NCBI GenBank assembly: GCA_018857735.1
Contig: JABMCL010002848.1
Coordinates: forward strand, 216,001 to 280,000
Origin: Alviniconcha marisindica
Taxonomy: Eukaryota > Mollusca > Gastropoda > Provannidae
Length of the DNA: 64,000 nt
Direction: 5' to 3'
Each line of letters begins with the position of its first letter. Within the stretch, counting starts at the first letter, position 1. The notes beneath the pieces are model-generated. The model worked only from the letters and a program-made list of their open reading frames with translations. It ran no database searches and was not told the DNA's origin. Positions 1 through 12,710 of the stretch are shown in pieces. The translations under genes and the position numbers were made by a program.

Positions 1-350
1 CTGAGGTTTACTGGGGCTGACATTCATTTAGGGCTCCACCAGGAATGAGACAATCAGTGAACATTTTGTATACATTTTGGTGAAAATCTTCAATTTATTT
101 TCCTTCACAAAAAAACATGCACGCAAAACACAAAGCACATTTCAACATATTTTTCAATCATTTATTGTCTTTCCACTCTAAAAATCATGACTCTACATAT
201 AAAATTGACAAAGTTACATCATTTCAAACATGTGGGTGCAGCCCCGTTTTGCTCCCTTGAAAAACAGTACAGTGACAGTGGAAATAATCCTCAGAAACAG
301 TGCAGTGTGCTAAAGGTTAAAGAGCTGACCAATATTCCTCGTAATCTCAC
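1..350. other. ATP7 intron, left edge
   Basis: AT-rich sequence with no exon that I can recognise. It follows the donor at 350-349 on the minus strand and is read as intron. Confidence 0.6.
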
Positions 351-566
351 CTTCCAGTTTGGAGGCATGTTTCTCGATGCTGGCCACGCAGGAGGCGCAG
401 GTCATGCCCTTGATTGTGACGAAACATTTTTCGTACTCCCCAGCCTCGTCCACCGTTTTGTTGAAGGCCACAGCGCTGCTGCTCATCTCCAGGTCACTGG
501 CAGAACGGGCCAGAGTCCTTGAGGGCCCAGAGTGGTTGGCCATCTCCTGGCTCCTCCTCAGCCCAT
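351..566 (-). CDS. ATP7: ATP7 exon: linker and start of the membrane-proximal HMA domain
   Basis: The acceptor is tgttgcag (568-567) and the donor gtgaga (350-349). The exon is 216 bases and phase 1 on both sides. The first two bases complete an Asp codon (G|AT), followed by DGLRRSQEMANHSGP, a Ser/Ala-rich linker, then YEKCFVTIK, the metal loop GMTCASC, and helix VASIEKHASKLE. GMTCASC followed by VA(S/N)IE is typical of the last HMA domain before the membrane part in ATP7 proteins. Reading starts upstream of the internal Met, at the splice acceptor. The exon ends inside the domain, and the next exon is outside the window (1-350 looks intronic). Confidence 0.9.
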
Positions 567-2286
567 CTGCAACACATGGGCAAATGACTGTGTGCTCTGC
601 AGACCACCGTCTCTACTGGTTGTCCCATATATTGTCATATGGGGCAAGTCTGTGGGAAACGGCTGGTTTGCCATCACCTGGCTCCTCCTCAGCCCATCTG
701 CAGCAGATGGTTCAAACGACTCGGACTGTGTACTCTGCAGACCACAGTCTTGGCTGGTTGTTCCATTTGGGGCTAGTCTGTGGGAAATGGGTCACTTTAA
801 TTAGGTCACTTATTTTCCCAAGAAAAACAGGCAGCTCCAGTACAGAATTTTTTTCTCTGTCTTTTTCGTACTTGTTGTTTTTGTGTGTTTTTTTCTCTCT
901 TTTTCCTTTTTTCTTCTTTTCTTCTTTTTTTTTTGTTTTTTTTTGAAAGAATCGAACAGCACTTTGGGGTGAGTGGGTGACTGGGGCAGTGGATAAGGGA
1001 GAGGGAGAGTATAAATTAGTTAACTGGCTAATTAACACTGCATACAAGCAAATAATTAAGCCATCCGTGCACTGACAGTTCTTTACAAATGAACTGAACG
1101 TGTGATCACAGCTGACATTAAGTAACACTAGTCAACACTTCAACAGCAATAAAACTTCCCTGCGAACAGACACCTGTGACAGTGAAGCAGAGAAAAAAGA
1201 GAGAGCGAAAAGAAAAGAAAAATGACCACAATTACAAAACATAATGACCCAATCCCTGGCTCTACCTTTCCTCACCCAAAACTCCAGCATTCATCCAACA
1301 TGTTGGATGAGAAGTTAGCGAGCGCAACCACCTCCACACACATGTATTTGTTTCTAAATCAGACCATATCACATCAATCACATGCATGCAGTGTCACCAC
1401 TACCACTGTACCAGCCATGCTGGAAGCTGCTTCACTCCAGCTGCAGGTATTTCAGAAAAGGAGGAGGTCCGTTTCATCAACAGCCTGATGTAAATGTCGC
1501 TGAAAAGGAATCCTGACATGAAAACAATGTGAAGACTGTGACTAGCCAGAGTTCCACAGCCCCAATGACATCTGGCGGAGAGTCTGCCCGATATATATAT
1601 ATATATATCTGGGGGTCTACATGATGCCAATGCTGTTAATTAATGACACAGTCCGCATCACTGATAGGGGCCTAAAAGGCCTAGGCACAGTATCCAGTTT
1701 CCCTCTACTCACCACGGCATCTGCCACAGCCCTCACACGCTCTTCTGCGCACATTGCTAGTTCCCACCATTCTGCACTGGCTCTCGCCAAAAACCCGATA
1801 ACTGACACTGTATAACTGTTTTAATCCGAAAGTGCGGCCTCACTATGTAGTCAGCAGAACCAGTGCTTTTCATGCACCTATAGACACTGATAAGACAGCC
1901 ATGCACTGCTATCAACACTCTAAAACCTATCCAATTATGGTGTTAGTATTACTTTCACCGAGATGTCACTATTACCGTACTTAGCTAATATAATGCACTT
2001 GACTTTCTACACAGACACTAGGCTAAATTTTCAACAGCAAGTCCCACAGCTCAGTCAAGTAACATGCACTGTCTCAAGCCTCCTCCTGCTGTCTGCCAAG
2101 AGCTGGTTTTCAGTGCAGACCCCAGCCTTTAGGAATGAGAATGACAATGAAGATAACACCTGTGATAGTCACAGTACAGTGCTGACAAGTCCACCTCAAT
2201 ATAGGTGGTGCAATATGGCCGCCATGATAGCATCGCTGTGTGGTACACAGCTGTGTTTTGCATGATTTGCCATCCACACACATGGC

Positions 2287-2364
<78 letters not shown>

Positions 2365-3013
2365 CACACACGCACGCACACACACACACACACACACACA
2401 AGATCATACATTACAAACAGAATATTTGACTTGAACACTTTCTTTCCACTGAGTAAGACAGGACATAAATCATCCTAAATGGCTGTTTTCAAAACATCTG
2501 TTCATGTCAGTTATCTTGCTGGGAGTCATCCATAAATAAGTCTTCACGGCAAAATACTTTTGTTTTTTAATTTATAATAATTACACCTAACTAAAGTATC
2601 CTTTTGAGTTTCATTTTTACCATTTTCCAGGCTGAAATTACAAGTCATTTTTGTAACTTAAAAACAATCATGTCTAGTCTGCTCAGATTTTATTTACTCA
2701 GAGTCAGAAGGGTCAGATTCCAACTGCAAACCAAAGACTCAGTTTAAGCACCCTCCGCTTTGTCTTTGGCAGCATTACACATTTACAGCGGGGTCCGCTA
2801 GCTTCAGAACCACACACAGAGGATAATGCATCTATATTTTTCTTTCAGATTCCCCCAGGGGTCTTTCAATCAATAGGGAAATAAGCAAGTTAGCAAGCCT
2901 TTAGGAACAGGAAGGGAAAGAGAGTATGAGTGGGACGTGTGACAGCCACAATAGCCCACCTGGCAACAGATTGCACCACTCCTAGGGCTCCCTGGTTCCT
3001 TTGTGTGTGGACA
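567..3013. other. ATP7 intron, unique part
   Basis: This stretch of the intron between exons 351-566 and 5253-6630 holds a near-duplicate of about 130 bases (around 590-660 and 720-790, sharing ...ctgcagaccaccgt..ctggttg). It also has a T-rich run (880-945), a short (AT)n at 1590-1608 and the (CT)n(CA)n microsatellite at 2290-2400. No coding signal was seen. Confidence 0.5.
2290..2400. repeat. (CT)n-(CA)n compound microsatellite
   Basis: About 54 bases of CT are followed by about 57 bases of CA with a few CG interruptions. It lies in an ATP7 intron. Confidence 0.95.
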
Positions 3014-3634
3014 ATATAGATTTACACACTAGTTAACACATTACTCTGATATAGATTTTCACACTAGTTACCACATTACTCTGATATAGATTTTCACACT
3101 AGTTACCACATTACTCTGATATAGATTTACACACTAGTTATCACATTACTGTAATACAGATTTACACACTAGCTACCACATTATTCTGATATAGATTTAC
3201 ACACTAGTTATCACATTACTGTAATACAGATTTACACACTAGTTATCACATTACTCTGATATAGATTTACACACTAGTTATCACATTACTGTAATACAGA
3301 TTTACACACTAATTATCACATTACTGTAATATAGATTTACACACTAGTTATCACATTAATATAGATTTACACATTAGTTACCACATTACTCTAATATAGA
3401 TTTACACACTAGTTACCACATTACTGTAATACAGATTTACACACTAGTTATCACATTAATACAGATTTACACACTAGTTATCACATTACTGTAATACAGA
3501 TTTACACACTAGTTATCACATTACTGCAATACAGATTTACACACTAGTTATCACATTACTCTGATATAGATTTACACACTAGCTATCACATTACTGTAAT
3601 ACAGATTTACACACTAGTTATCACATTACTCTCC
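3014..3634. repeat. Minisatellite, about 35-bp unit
   Basis: About 17 tandem copies of a 34-36 base unit (atagatttacacactagtta followed by ycacattactstratac). Variant types alternate (tctgata versus gtaatac), which suggests higher-order duplication of paired units. Intronic in ATP7. Confidence 0.9.
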
Positions 3635-3764
3635 TCAGGACCACTCTGGCTAGTCTTGACCCTGATAAAAACCCCTGGGTTGACTGGTTTAAAAAAACAG
3701 CTATCTGTCTATTGGGGCCTCTCGCCACACAGCTATAAAAGCATGGACCAGCACAGTTGCCGGC

Positions 3765-4559
3765 ACCTGTCCCTAATAATATTAGTAATATTGTAACAAG
3801 CCTTATGGTTTCTGTGGATGTAAAGCACTGTTAGCTTACTAACTTAGCTGCTGGCACATGTCCCTAATAATATTAGTAATAAACTAATATTGTAATAAGC
3901 CTTATGGTTTCTGTGGATGCAAAGCACTGTTAGCTTACTAACTTAGCTGCTGGCACTGTCCCTAATAATATTAGTAATAAACAAGCCTTATGGTTTCTGT
4001 GGATGAAAGCACTGTTAGCTTACTAACTTAGCTGCTGGCACATGTCCCTAATAATATTAGTAATAAACTAATATTGTAATAAGCCTTATGGTTTCTGTGG
4101 CTGTAAAGCACTGTTAGCTTACTAACTTAGCTGCTGGCACCCATCCCTAATAAGCCTTACAATTTCTGTGGATGTAATGTGCCATGCTTACTTACTTACA
4201 TAGCTGCCTGCACCCATCCCTAATAAGCCTTCTAGGGTTTCCGTGGATGTAAAACGCCATGTTTACTTACTTAGCTGCCTGCACCATCCTAATAAGCTTC
4301 TAGGGTTTCCGTGGATGTAAAACGCCATGTTTACTTACTTAGATGCCTGCACCCATCCCTAATAAGCCTTCTAGGGTTTCCGTGGATGTAAAACGCCATG
4401 TTTACTTACTTAGCTGCCTGCACCCATCCCTAATAAGCCTTCTAGGGTTTCCGTGGATGTAAAACGCCATGTTTACTTACTTAGATGCCTGCACCCATCC
4501 CTAATAAGCCTTAGGGTTTCCATAGACGTAAAACACCATGTTTACTTACTTACTTACCT
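3765..4559 (+). repeat. Tandem array made from a SINE 3' tail
   Basis: About eleven tandem units occur in two blocks. 3765-4145 has units of about 90-100 bases (taataagccttatggtttct, gtggatgtaaagcactgtta, plus an AT-rich insert). 4140-4559 has units of about 72 bases (taagccttctagggtttccg, tggatgtaaaacgccatgtt, tacttacttag). The core matches the 3' end of the SINE at 62575-62910 (taagccttatggtttctgtg then gacgttaagcaccatgttta), so the satellite appears to have been seeded by that tail. Confidence 0.85.
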
Positions 4560-5252
4560 GCCGGGCGCACATATCGAGTAAGTCGCGAAACCTGAACTGA
4601 AGTGAAATCTAAGTACCCACGTCACAATGGCACTGATCTGGCATAAATATTGACCAGTGGAAGGACTGCGGATAACACCTGTAAGCCTCAACCAGATAGA
4701 TCTGACAGATAACTGATTTTGAATGCACAGTCAGCCGTAACTGAGCAAATCCCTCAAGGAGGGGCGAGCCCCAAACATCCCACCATATATTCTGCTTTAA
4801 ACTAAGCAGTCTACTTTTTGAATCACATCACATATAATTGTTACTGGATAAAAGTTAAAACTGATTGTTAATACTTCACCTTTAAAGCGTCATTCACTGA
4901 GACTTTATGCATGGATACAGGTCTGCAGCTAAAGTACCAATGAAGTGGACTGGTTTACTGTTTACATGTCATTTCACGCCGTCAGTCCAACTGGGAATGA
5001 TTGGGGTTGCCAGGTGGTGGTGGTTGTTTGTTTTTTTCCTGCTGAAATCTGAGAAGTTTTGTTGTGCAAGCCATCTACACTGATTCAGAGCGAACCAAAG
5101 CAAACTGGTGGGTAATAATAATAATATTTCTATAGCACCCGTAGGTCTACCACACAAAGTAGAAGCCTAGAGTGCTTTACAATAATACTAACAACAATCA
5201 CACACACACACACTCACACACACACACACACACACAGAGAATTAATCATTAC
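4560..5252. other. ATP7 intron, with a SINE-tail fragment and a CA run
   Basis: Mostly unremarkable sequence. At 5115-5185 an (ATA)n run is followed by atttctatagcaccc and gtgctttacaa, resembling inverted 3' ends of molluscan-type tRNA SINEs. A (CA)n tract at 5201-5235 abuts the donor side of the large ATP7 exon. Confidence 0.5.
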
Positions 5253-6630
5253 CTGCTAGTGAGGCATCAAATCCAGCATCGCTGATGGCATCAGCCAGCA
5301 TCTGTGGTGTCGCTTTGCTGGCATCGTATTCAATCGTTGCCTTCTCCTCCGGCAAGGAGACATGAATGCTTTTCACGGCAGGGTGTTCGGACAACTTGCC
5401 CTCAATGGCATTCACACAGGAGTGACAAGTCATGCCCCTGACCGTCACAACTGCGGTCTGCACCCTGGACTTCTCCCCACTTCCATCATCTGTTGATGTT
5501 CTGTACCCCAGGTCACGAATCATCTGCGCGATCTCGCCAACCGAGACTAAGGAAGGGTCAAAGGTTACCTGGCAGTTGGAGTCTGCCAGGGAGACTTTGG
5601 CGCTGTGGATCCCTGCTGCTGCGCCAAGTTTGCTTTCAATCTTTTTCACACAAGAGTTGCAGGACATACCCTGAATGTCAATGGTGGCTGTTTGGGTGGC
5701 ACTGCTGGATCGATTGAGGGCAGTGGCACTGTTTCCAATGGGAACCAGCTCCAGCTCTGCCACTGTGGTGTCGAATCCCATGTTGTTGACCATCTCCATG
5801 ATCTGTGGCGGGTCCGTCACCTTGGGGTCGTAGTGTACGACACCACTGGAGTCCGCCAGCGAAACTTTGATGCTGATGATGCCCGGCTGGTTCCCGATGT
5901 GGGACTCAATGTTGCGGACGCAGGAGTGGCAGGTCATGCCTTTGATGTTCAGCACACACGACCTGGGTATGCTCCCTGATGATGCTCTGCTCGAGGCTAT
6001 CTGGGCAAACTCATCATCGCTGAGACTTTCGTCTTCCTGCTGCAGCACCTTAGTGTCAAACCCCATGTTCTCAATCATGCCCGCTATCTCAGCGGCCTTC
6101 ACCACTTGTGGGTCATAGGTCACTGTACCCTTCTGGTCTGCCAAAGAGACCTTGATGGCCATGATTCCTGGCATGCCCCCAACGTTGGACTCAATGGTCC
6201 TGACGCAGGAATTACAAGTCATGCCTTCGATGCCGATGACCGCCGTCAGTTCAGAAGCAGGGCCCTCCTCAGGAGCCACCCTGGCGTCAAAGCCCATGTT
6301 GCTGATCCCTTCAGCAACAGCATCAGCTGAGGTCTGAGAAGAGTCGATGACAACCAGCGCTTTCTTGTTCTCCAGGGACACCTTGATGTGCTTGACGCCA
6401 TCCAGGTTAGTGATGTTGCCTTCAATGTTCTTCACGCAAGACTGGCAGGTCATTCCCTCCACATCAATGGCGATCTTTCTCATGCTGTCACCACTGCCGC
6501 CAGAGGTTGTCCTCTGGATGTCCATGATGGTGGCCTTGAACCCGAGGTCCTCCATCTTCTTCACAAGCGTCGGGGGGTTGGTCTCTGTTGGTCTGTAGAT
6601 CACACGGGCCTCCCTCTCCTCAAACCTCAC
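5253..6630 (-). CDS. ATP7: ATP7 large exon: rest of HMA1 plus five CxxC HMA domains
   Basis: This 1378-base exon runs from an acceptor (ttgttgcag, 6632-6631) to a donor (gtaatg, 5252-5251). It enters in phase 0 and leaves one base of the next codon. Its 459 codons finish the first HMA unit (residues 1-35). Five complete HMA domains follow, with metal loops GMTCQSC (59-65), GMTCNSC (136-142), GMTCHSC (231-237), GMSCNSC (321-327) and GMTCHSC (399-405). Each is followed by the usual helix, a KVSL-type strand, and a GFD or GY turn near its end. Acidic/Ser-rich linkers separate them, the longest around residues 195-225. One large exon packed with HMA domains resembles vertebrate ATP7B. Each CxxC would bind one Cu(I) delivered by ATOX1. 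Confidence 0.95.
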
Positions 6631-6923
6631 CTGCAACAATCCAGAACAGCACACAGCTTGTCAGTGTTTCCCCGATACATTCTTTCTTCCCTTTTGCCTC
6701 AAATGATCATGCCGCCAAAGCACTGGTGCCAGAGATAGTGCCCCTCACCCTCTAAGCCTCAGACTCCAGCATCCTTCCTCCAACTACTGCTGGCAGTACT
6801 GACCCCTATCTGCCTATGCTATTAAAGGAGAACTAGGTATGTCATTCTCTACACTTCAGCCTGCTCATCTATAATAATTTGCTAATTGTGTTGCTGCTAC
6901 GGTCATTTGTACTTTGTTCCTTT

Positions 6924-7435
<512 letters not shown>

Positions 7436-7793
7436 GTGCAGCTGGCCACTCCACCAGCTGGGAAAGGCCATAACTCTCTGTACCTGTCCTCACATTTGGT
7501 GTGGACTGCGCTATCTGGCTGCAGATAATATTATATTGTTGTTACAAGCTACAACACAGCACTGTGTTGCACAGGTCTATAATGACTGAGAAATGATAGT
7601 GGCGGTGGCAGTGGCTGTTGTCACAAGGAGATTCCTATACTGATCAAACAGTTCTCTGTCACTGGACTCTTCGTCACTGTACCCACAGAGCAGGCTGGTG
7701 GGCGCTCAGTTTTCTGATAATGTTATCCTCATCACCAGCATCCTGGTACAGGCAGGCACATACACAAGACTCACAGAGGCAGCCACAAAGACA

Positions 7794-7794
7794 G

Positions 7795-7854
<60 letters not shown>

Positions 7855-7881
7855 GACAAACATTTGACTGGTGTGAAGGGG

Positions 7882-7942
<61 letters not shown>
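7794..7942. repeat. (AT)n followed by a long G homopolymer
   Basis: About 58 bases of AT lead to a 58-base uninterrupted G run (7885-7942). Runs of this length are unstable and hard to assemble. They can form G-quadruplexes. Confidence 0.95.
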
Positions 7943-7943
<1 letters not shown>

Positions 7944-8049
7944 TGCAAGTAATTCCCTTCCAGATTCACTCTGTTTGAGTCTTCCAGTAAACATAATGTC
8001 TCAACAATCAGTTACTTGTTTGTTTGTTTTCTACACTTTGCCCTAAAAA

Positions 8050-9470
8050 ACAGACACAGACAAAGACCAGAGTAAGAGGAAGGGAGGGAAGAGAGGGCAG
8101 TGCATAAGATCAGAATCAGACATGGGGGAGGGAAGGGGAAGAGAGACAGAGACATGGAGGGAAGGGGGAAGAGAGACAGAGACATGGGGAGGGAAGGGGA
8201 AGAGAGACAGACATGGGGGAGGGAAGGGGGAAGAGAGACAGAGGCATGGGGAAGGGAAGGGGAAGAGAGACAGGAGGCATGGGGGAGGGGAGGGGGAAGA
8301 GAGGACAGAGACATGGGGGAGGAAGGGGAAGAGAAACAAGACATGGGGAGGGAAGGGGAAGAGAAACAGAGACATGGGGGAGGGGAGGGGAAGAGAGAAA
8401 GAATGAGGGGAGTGAAGGGGAAGAGAGACAGAGACATGGGGAAGGGAAGGGGGAAGAGAGACAGAGGCATGGGGGAGGGGAGGGAAGAAGACAGAGACAT
8501 GGGGGAGGGAAGGGGGAAGAGAGACAGAGACATGGGGAGGGAAGGGGAAGAGAGACCGAGACATGGGGGAGGGAAGGGGGAAGAGAACCGAGACATGGGG
8601 GAGGGAAGCGGGAAGAGAGACAGAGGCATGGGGGAGGGAGGGGGAAGAGAGACAGAGACATGGGGGAGGGGAAGCGGGAAAGAAAACAGAGGCATGGGGG
8701 AAGGAAGGGGGAAGAGAGACAGAGGCATGGGGGAGGGAAGGGGGAAGAGACTGAGACATGGGGGAGGGAAGGGGGGAGAGAGACAGAGACATGGGGGAGG
8801 GAAGGGGAAGAGACAGAGACATGAGGGAGGGAAGGGGGAAGAGAGACAGAGACATGAGAATGAGATAGAGAGAGGCAGTCACAAAGACAGATCACCCAGA
8901 AACAGAGACAAAGACGGGAAAGAGGAGAGGCCAGTGCATCAGATCTATCAGACTCAGTGAGGGGGGGAGGGAAGGGGGAAGAGAAAAAGAGACCTGCGAA
9001 GATAGACAGAGAGAGGCAGTCACAAAGACAGATCACCCAGAAACAGAGATAAAGACAAAAGAGAGACATGCACAGATAGACAGAGAGAGGCAGTCACAAA
9101 GACAGATCACCCAGAAACAGAGATAAAGACAAAAGAGAGACACGCAAAGATAGACAGAGAGAGGCAGTCACAAAGACAGATCACCTAGAAACAGAGATAA
9201 AAACAAAAGAGAGACAAAGACCAGAGTAAGAGGGAGGGAGAGAAGAGAGGCCAGTGCATAAGATCTATCAGACACAGAGAAGGGCAAAGGAAGGGGAAAG
9301 AGAGACAGACGTACAAAGGCAGACGGACAGAGGCAGTCACAAAGTCAGATCACCCAGCGAGACAAAGACCAGAGTCAGAGGGAGAGAGGAGAGGCTATCA
9401 GACCAGAGAGAAGGACGGGGCCGGGAGAGAGACGCACAGACAGACTTTGAACATTTGCCAATGATGAGGT
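8050..9470. repeat. Purine-rich minisatellites, two unit types
   Basis: In 8117-8855, units of about 29-33 bases (gacatgggggagggaagggg plus gaagagagacaga) occur more than twenty times, with steady drift. In 8870-9235, units of about 75 bases (gatagacagagagaggcagt, cacaaagacagatcacccag, aaacagagataaagac) occur about four times. Nearly all bases of the plus strand are purines over 1.4 kb, so long open frames here are low-complexity artefacts. Confidence 0.9.
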
Positions 9471-9518
9471 GACCGCTTTAGCCAGACACAAGGCTGACTA
9501 GCCGACCTACCCTTTGGC

Positions 9519-9521
<3 letters not shown>

Positions 9522-9579
<58 letters not shown>

Positions 9580-9606
9580 CACACACTTTGCCCCCCCCCC
9601 CCCCCC
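9522..9606. repeat. (TA)n-(CA)n and C run
   Basis: About 45 bases of TA, a short CA run and a 16-base C run. Confidence 0.9.
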
Positions 9607-9921
9607 ACCCACCCCAACTGCCGCACTTAATTCTAATTTAGTGAGTTGTCAACAGCAGTTTTTTCATCCTGACAAAAATGTTTGTGGCGACGAAGATCAA
9701 TTCAGTTGAGTCAACAGGTCCCGAAGACACATTCATTCACCACCTGCCCATTACCCACTCCAGAGCAGGAGACCTCAACTGACGTGACCAAGTCTGTTGG
9801 CCTAAATAAACGTTAAGCACTTGCGCCGGGTCGCTTGGGCCGTTTGCAGCTGAGGGGAATGGCAACGAGGCTCCGGAAGGACACTAGAGGCCGCACTGTA
9901 CTGATCGGTAAAGCCGATACA

Positions 9922-10380
9922 GTTTATTTATTTCTTTAACACTTGTCGAGCGCCTCATCTTGAGATGAGCACTAAGCGTTTCACAGTGGCAAACCCCATG
10001 CACTCTTGTTGTATGTGACTCTAAACGAATGACTGCACCCAAGTGGTGTACCTTCTGTTGTTAGAACTAATACAAGGCTGGTGCCACGTGACCTGTGTAC
10101 ATTATACAAGCATGCACCAGTTTATAGTGTCACTGTATTCGAAACCACGTACACGTATAGGATGCAAGCGTATTTAGCCACCTGCACTTTTGTCAGAATG
10201 ACCGTGATCTTCCACGTGCTGCTATGGCGCCGGCAGTGGAACGGCCGGAAGCCCAGATAGGGTCAGCACAGAAAGCTTACCCTGCAAAAGAAAATCCACT
10301 CGCCGTTCCTCACGGGAATCGAACCCACGACCTTTCGATCACGCGTCCGGCGCACTATCACTGAGCTACCCCCGATCCCA
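9922..10380 (-). mobile_element. tRNA-derived SINE (family A), minus orientation
   Basis: The tRNA-like head is at 10300-10380. Reading the minus strand, the A box is ggtagctcag (10370-10361) and the B box gggttcgattcc. The body carries blocks shared with the copies at 37618 and 41031: gtgcaggtgg, ggtgcatg, gtacacag, gtggcaccagcc and gtacaccactt. It ends at 9922 in an A-rich tail (aagaaataaataaac). Family A is defined here only by these copies. Confidence 0.8.
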
Positions 10381-10599
10381 GTTGTGGATGTCTGCATGGG
10401 CTGGAGTCCCAACACTTCCAGTGTATCGCTATCAGTCAGTATGCTATCAAGTATTACGAAGGCAGTCTACGAAAGCCGCAAAACTGGGGCAAAACCCCAA
10501 GCGAATTGGCCCAAGTGCTATTCTTAAAGTTTACCGAAAATGTAACCCCGGTCAGTTTTTCTTTCTTTCTTTCCTCTTCTGTCCACCCTCTAGTCATTG

Positions 10600-10720
10600 G
10601 CCCCTCGCAAAACTGTTCTAGATCTAGACTAACATGTAGATCTAGTCACTGACCCCTCACAAAACTAACTGTTCTAGATCTAGACTAACATGTAGATCTA
10701 GTCACTAACACAAAGCCTGT
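10600..10720. repeat. Tandem duplication with AGATCTAG palindromes
   Basis: Two copies of a unit of about 65 bases (aaaactgttctagatctaga, ctaacatgtagatctagtca). Each contains the self-complementary ctagatctag. Confidence 0.85.
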
Positions 10721-10903
10721 GGGGAACAGTCCACGCTACACATACCACGGACGTATCCTTGGTTTGTGCGGTCTATTTTACTACCCACATTCCACACACA
10801 CTTCCAAGCGTTACTCACATGGGGTTTCACTCGAAAAGCGCCTTACAGTTTGACTGGCTGGGTTCCACAAATTAAAAAAACAACAGATACCAATCCGACA
10901 GAA

Positions 10904-11153
10904 TCAACAAACAAGTACAAGGGAGCTAATTATAGCGCTCGCCACGACGTCACGCTTAAACACAGCAATAAAGACCCGAGGACGTTCGTTCGTTCGTTCC
11001 GTTTTTGCTTAATGTCCTCAGAGCCTGAGGATGTGCCTCTGGTGCAGTTTATGTACCTTGTGTTTACTCGCATGCCAGGTGAGTGTTACCGTAAAGTCTT
11101 TGTGCTTATGTGTGACGTCCTGGCGAATGCCTACTAGCTCCCTTGTTTGTTGT
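10904..11153. mobile_element. Inverted-repeat element (MITE-like), copy 1
   Basis: The left end (caacaaacaag, tacaagggagctaatta) and the inverse of the right end (acaacaaacaagggagct) match as terminal inverted repeats. A second inverted match follows further in (cgccacgacgtcac against gtgacgtcctggcg). A small palindrome, cctcagagcctgagg, lies in the middle. The ends match the elements at 26372-26677 and 50358-50505. No ORF, so non-autonomous. Confidence 0.7.
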
Positions 11154-11874
11154 GTACCCACTCGGTATATTGCCAACCACCACACTCACTAAAATGACCA
11201 ATCCGTAAAGTATTTCAGAAAAATACATACCGGCAAGCGGTGGAATCCTTTCTTGGATCTCTGGGATGCCATTTTGTTCGGTGCACAAAATTAACAGTCT
11301 CTGATTCTCACAAGATTTTTACATCTTCAACAAAGTATGCGTCCACAAGCTTGGGTGACTCCTTGTGTCTCATGCAGAAGGAAGTATTTTTAGATCAGCG
11401 GCTACTCAACTGTTCCCTTTGCTCTGACGACGTAAAGGCAACAGTCAAACCACAACTTTCAGTCCGCCCCTCAATTATTTTTTTTACTGCTTACGTACCT
11501 GTAACACCCAGACAATACAGTTTTGAAGGACACACGTTTACCTTACCTCTTGAAAAAACACCAACAAAAATACCGTTGTTCGTCTCGTCCCCTGCCGCAC
11601 ACTAGCGACCGAAAACCAGGCCAAGACCTGCTGAGTACCGCAGTAACGGTGCGCGCGCACTCTTTCCTACAGCCAGTCGTTGAACCAACCACCAGATCAC
11701 AGCCAGTCCATGGGAATGGGACGGGGACGGAACTTATATAGGGTCTGCTCCAATTGCACACCTATGCATCAAATACGATACGTGTATAAACACCACTGGG
11801 CGTGTACAATTCCTCCGCAGACCCAAGCTTGGCCTAACAGGGGCAGTGTCCAATATCTGGTGTGGCCAGAGGAA

Positions 11875-12075
11875 ATACGGTTCATGTTCTGCATGCTGGG
11901 TGCATCGGCACGAAACTATTACAAGTTAAAGGTAACTGGAGGTAAAGACCTTGGCATTGCAGCACTCACAAATACAGTTCACGTTCTGCATGCTGGGTGC
12001 ACCGGCACGAAACTATTAATATTACAAGTTAAAGGTAACTGGAGGTAAAGACCTTGGCATTGCAGCACTCACAAA
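11875..12075. repeat. Two-copy tandem duplication, about 100 bp
   Basis: The stretch beginning ggttcatgttctgcatgctg and ending ttggcattgcagcactcaca occurs twice with few differences. Confidence 0.9.
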
Positions 12076-12166
12076 AAAGGAAGCAGTTTTATTTTTAATA
12101 CAATGTGAATTTGCAGATCTAGCCACGGCCAACAAAAAGGCGACAAAGGTCAGTGACCTTCCCTTC

Positions 12167-12206
12167 GCCCCCCCCCCCCCCCCCCCCCTTTTTTTTTTTT
12201 TTTTTT
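12167..12206. repeat. C run followed by T run
   Basis: About 21 C followed by about 18 T. Confidence 0.95.
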
Positions 12207-12390
12207 AAACAGCGCTGAACCTTGGCACTGAGCTGACGAGCAGCAAACTAGTAAGGAGCAGTGGGCCTCCGTCTCAGGTGTTGAACTCCGGGTATTGGCG
12301 AGAGACGCGGCCAATAATACCTATAATAACGCCACACTTCTGCCACCACAATCAGTCTGCATTGAACATGGGGCAGTAAGTTGAGTAGGA

Positions 12391-12615
12391 CATCTCTCTC
12401 TCTCTCTCTCTCCTCCCCCCCCTTTCTCTCTCCCCCTCCCCTCTCTCCCTTCTCTCTTCCCCCTTTCTCTCCCCTCTCCTCCCCCTCTCTCTCTCCCTCC
12501 CCCTCTCTCTCCCCCTTCTCTCCCCCCCTCTCCTCTCTCTCCTCTCTCTCCTCTTCCCTCCTCCTCTCTCTCTCTCCCCCTCTCTCTCCCCCTCTCCTCT
12601 CTCTCTCTCTCCTTC

Positions 12616-12696
<81 letters not shown>

Positions 12697-12710
12697 CCTC
12701 TCCCCCCCTT
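12391..12710. repeat. Pyrimidine (CT-rich) microsatellite
   Basis: About 320 bases of CT/CCT with no purines on the plus strand. Long Glu-Arg or Ser-Leu frames here are artefacts. Confidence 0.95.

Noticed and set aside
7885..7942. Long G runs as biological signal (also 46705, 12167, 40988)
   Set aside because: Homopolymers of this length are often mis-sized in assemblies. I list them as repeats but draw no functional claim from their exact length.
8012..9069. Long Ser/Leu/Pro or Gly/Arg/Glu-rich open frames on both strands
   Set aside because: They read through a purine-rich minisatellite and are open in several frames at once. Composition, not coding, explains them.
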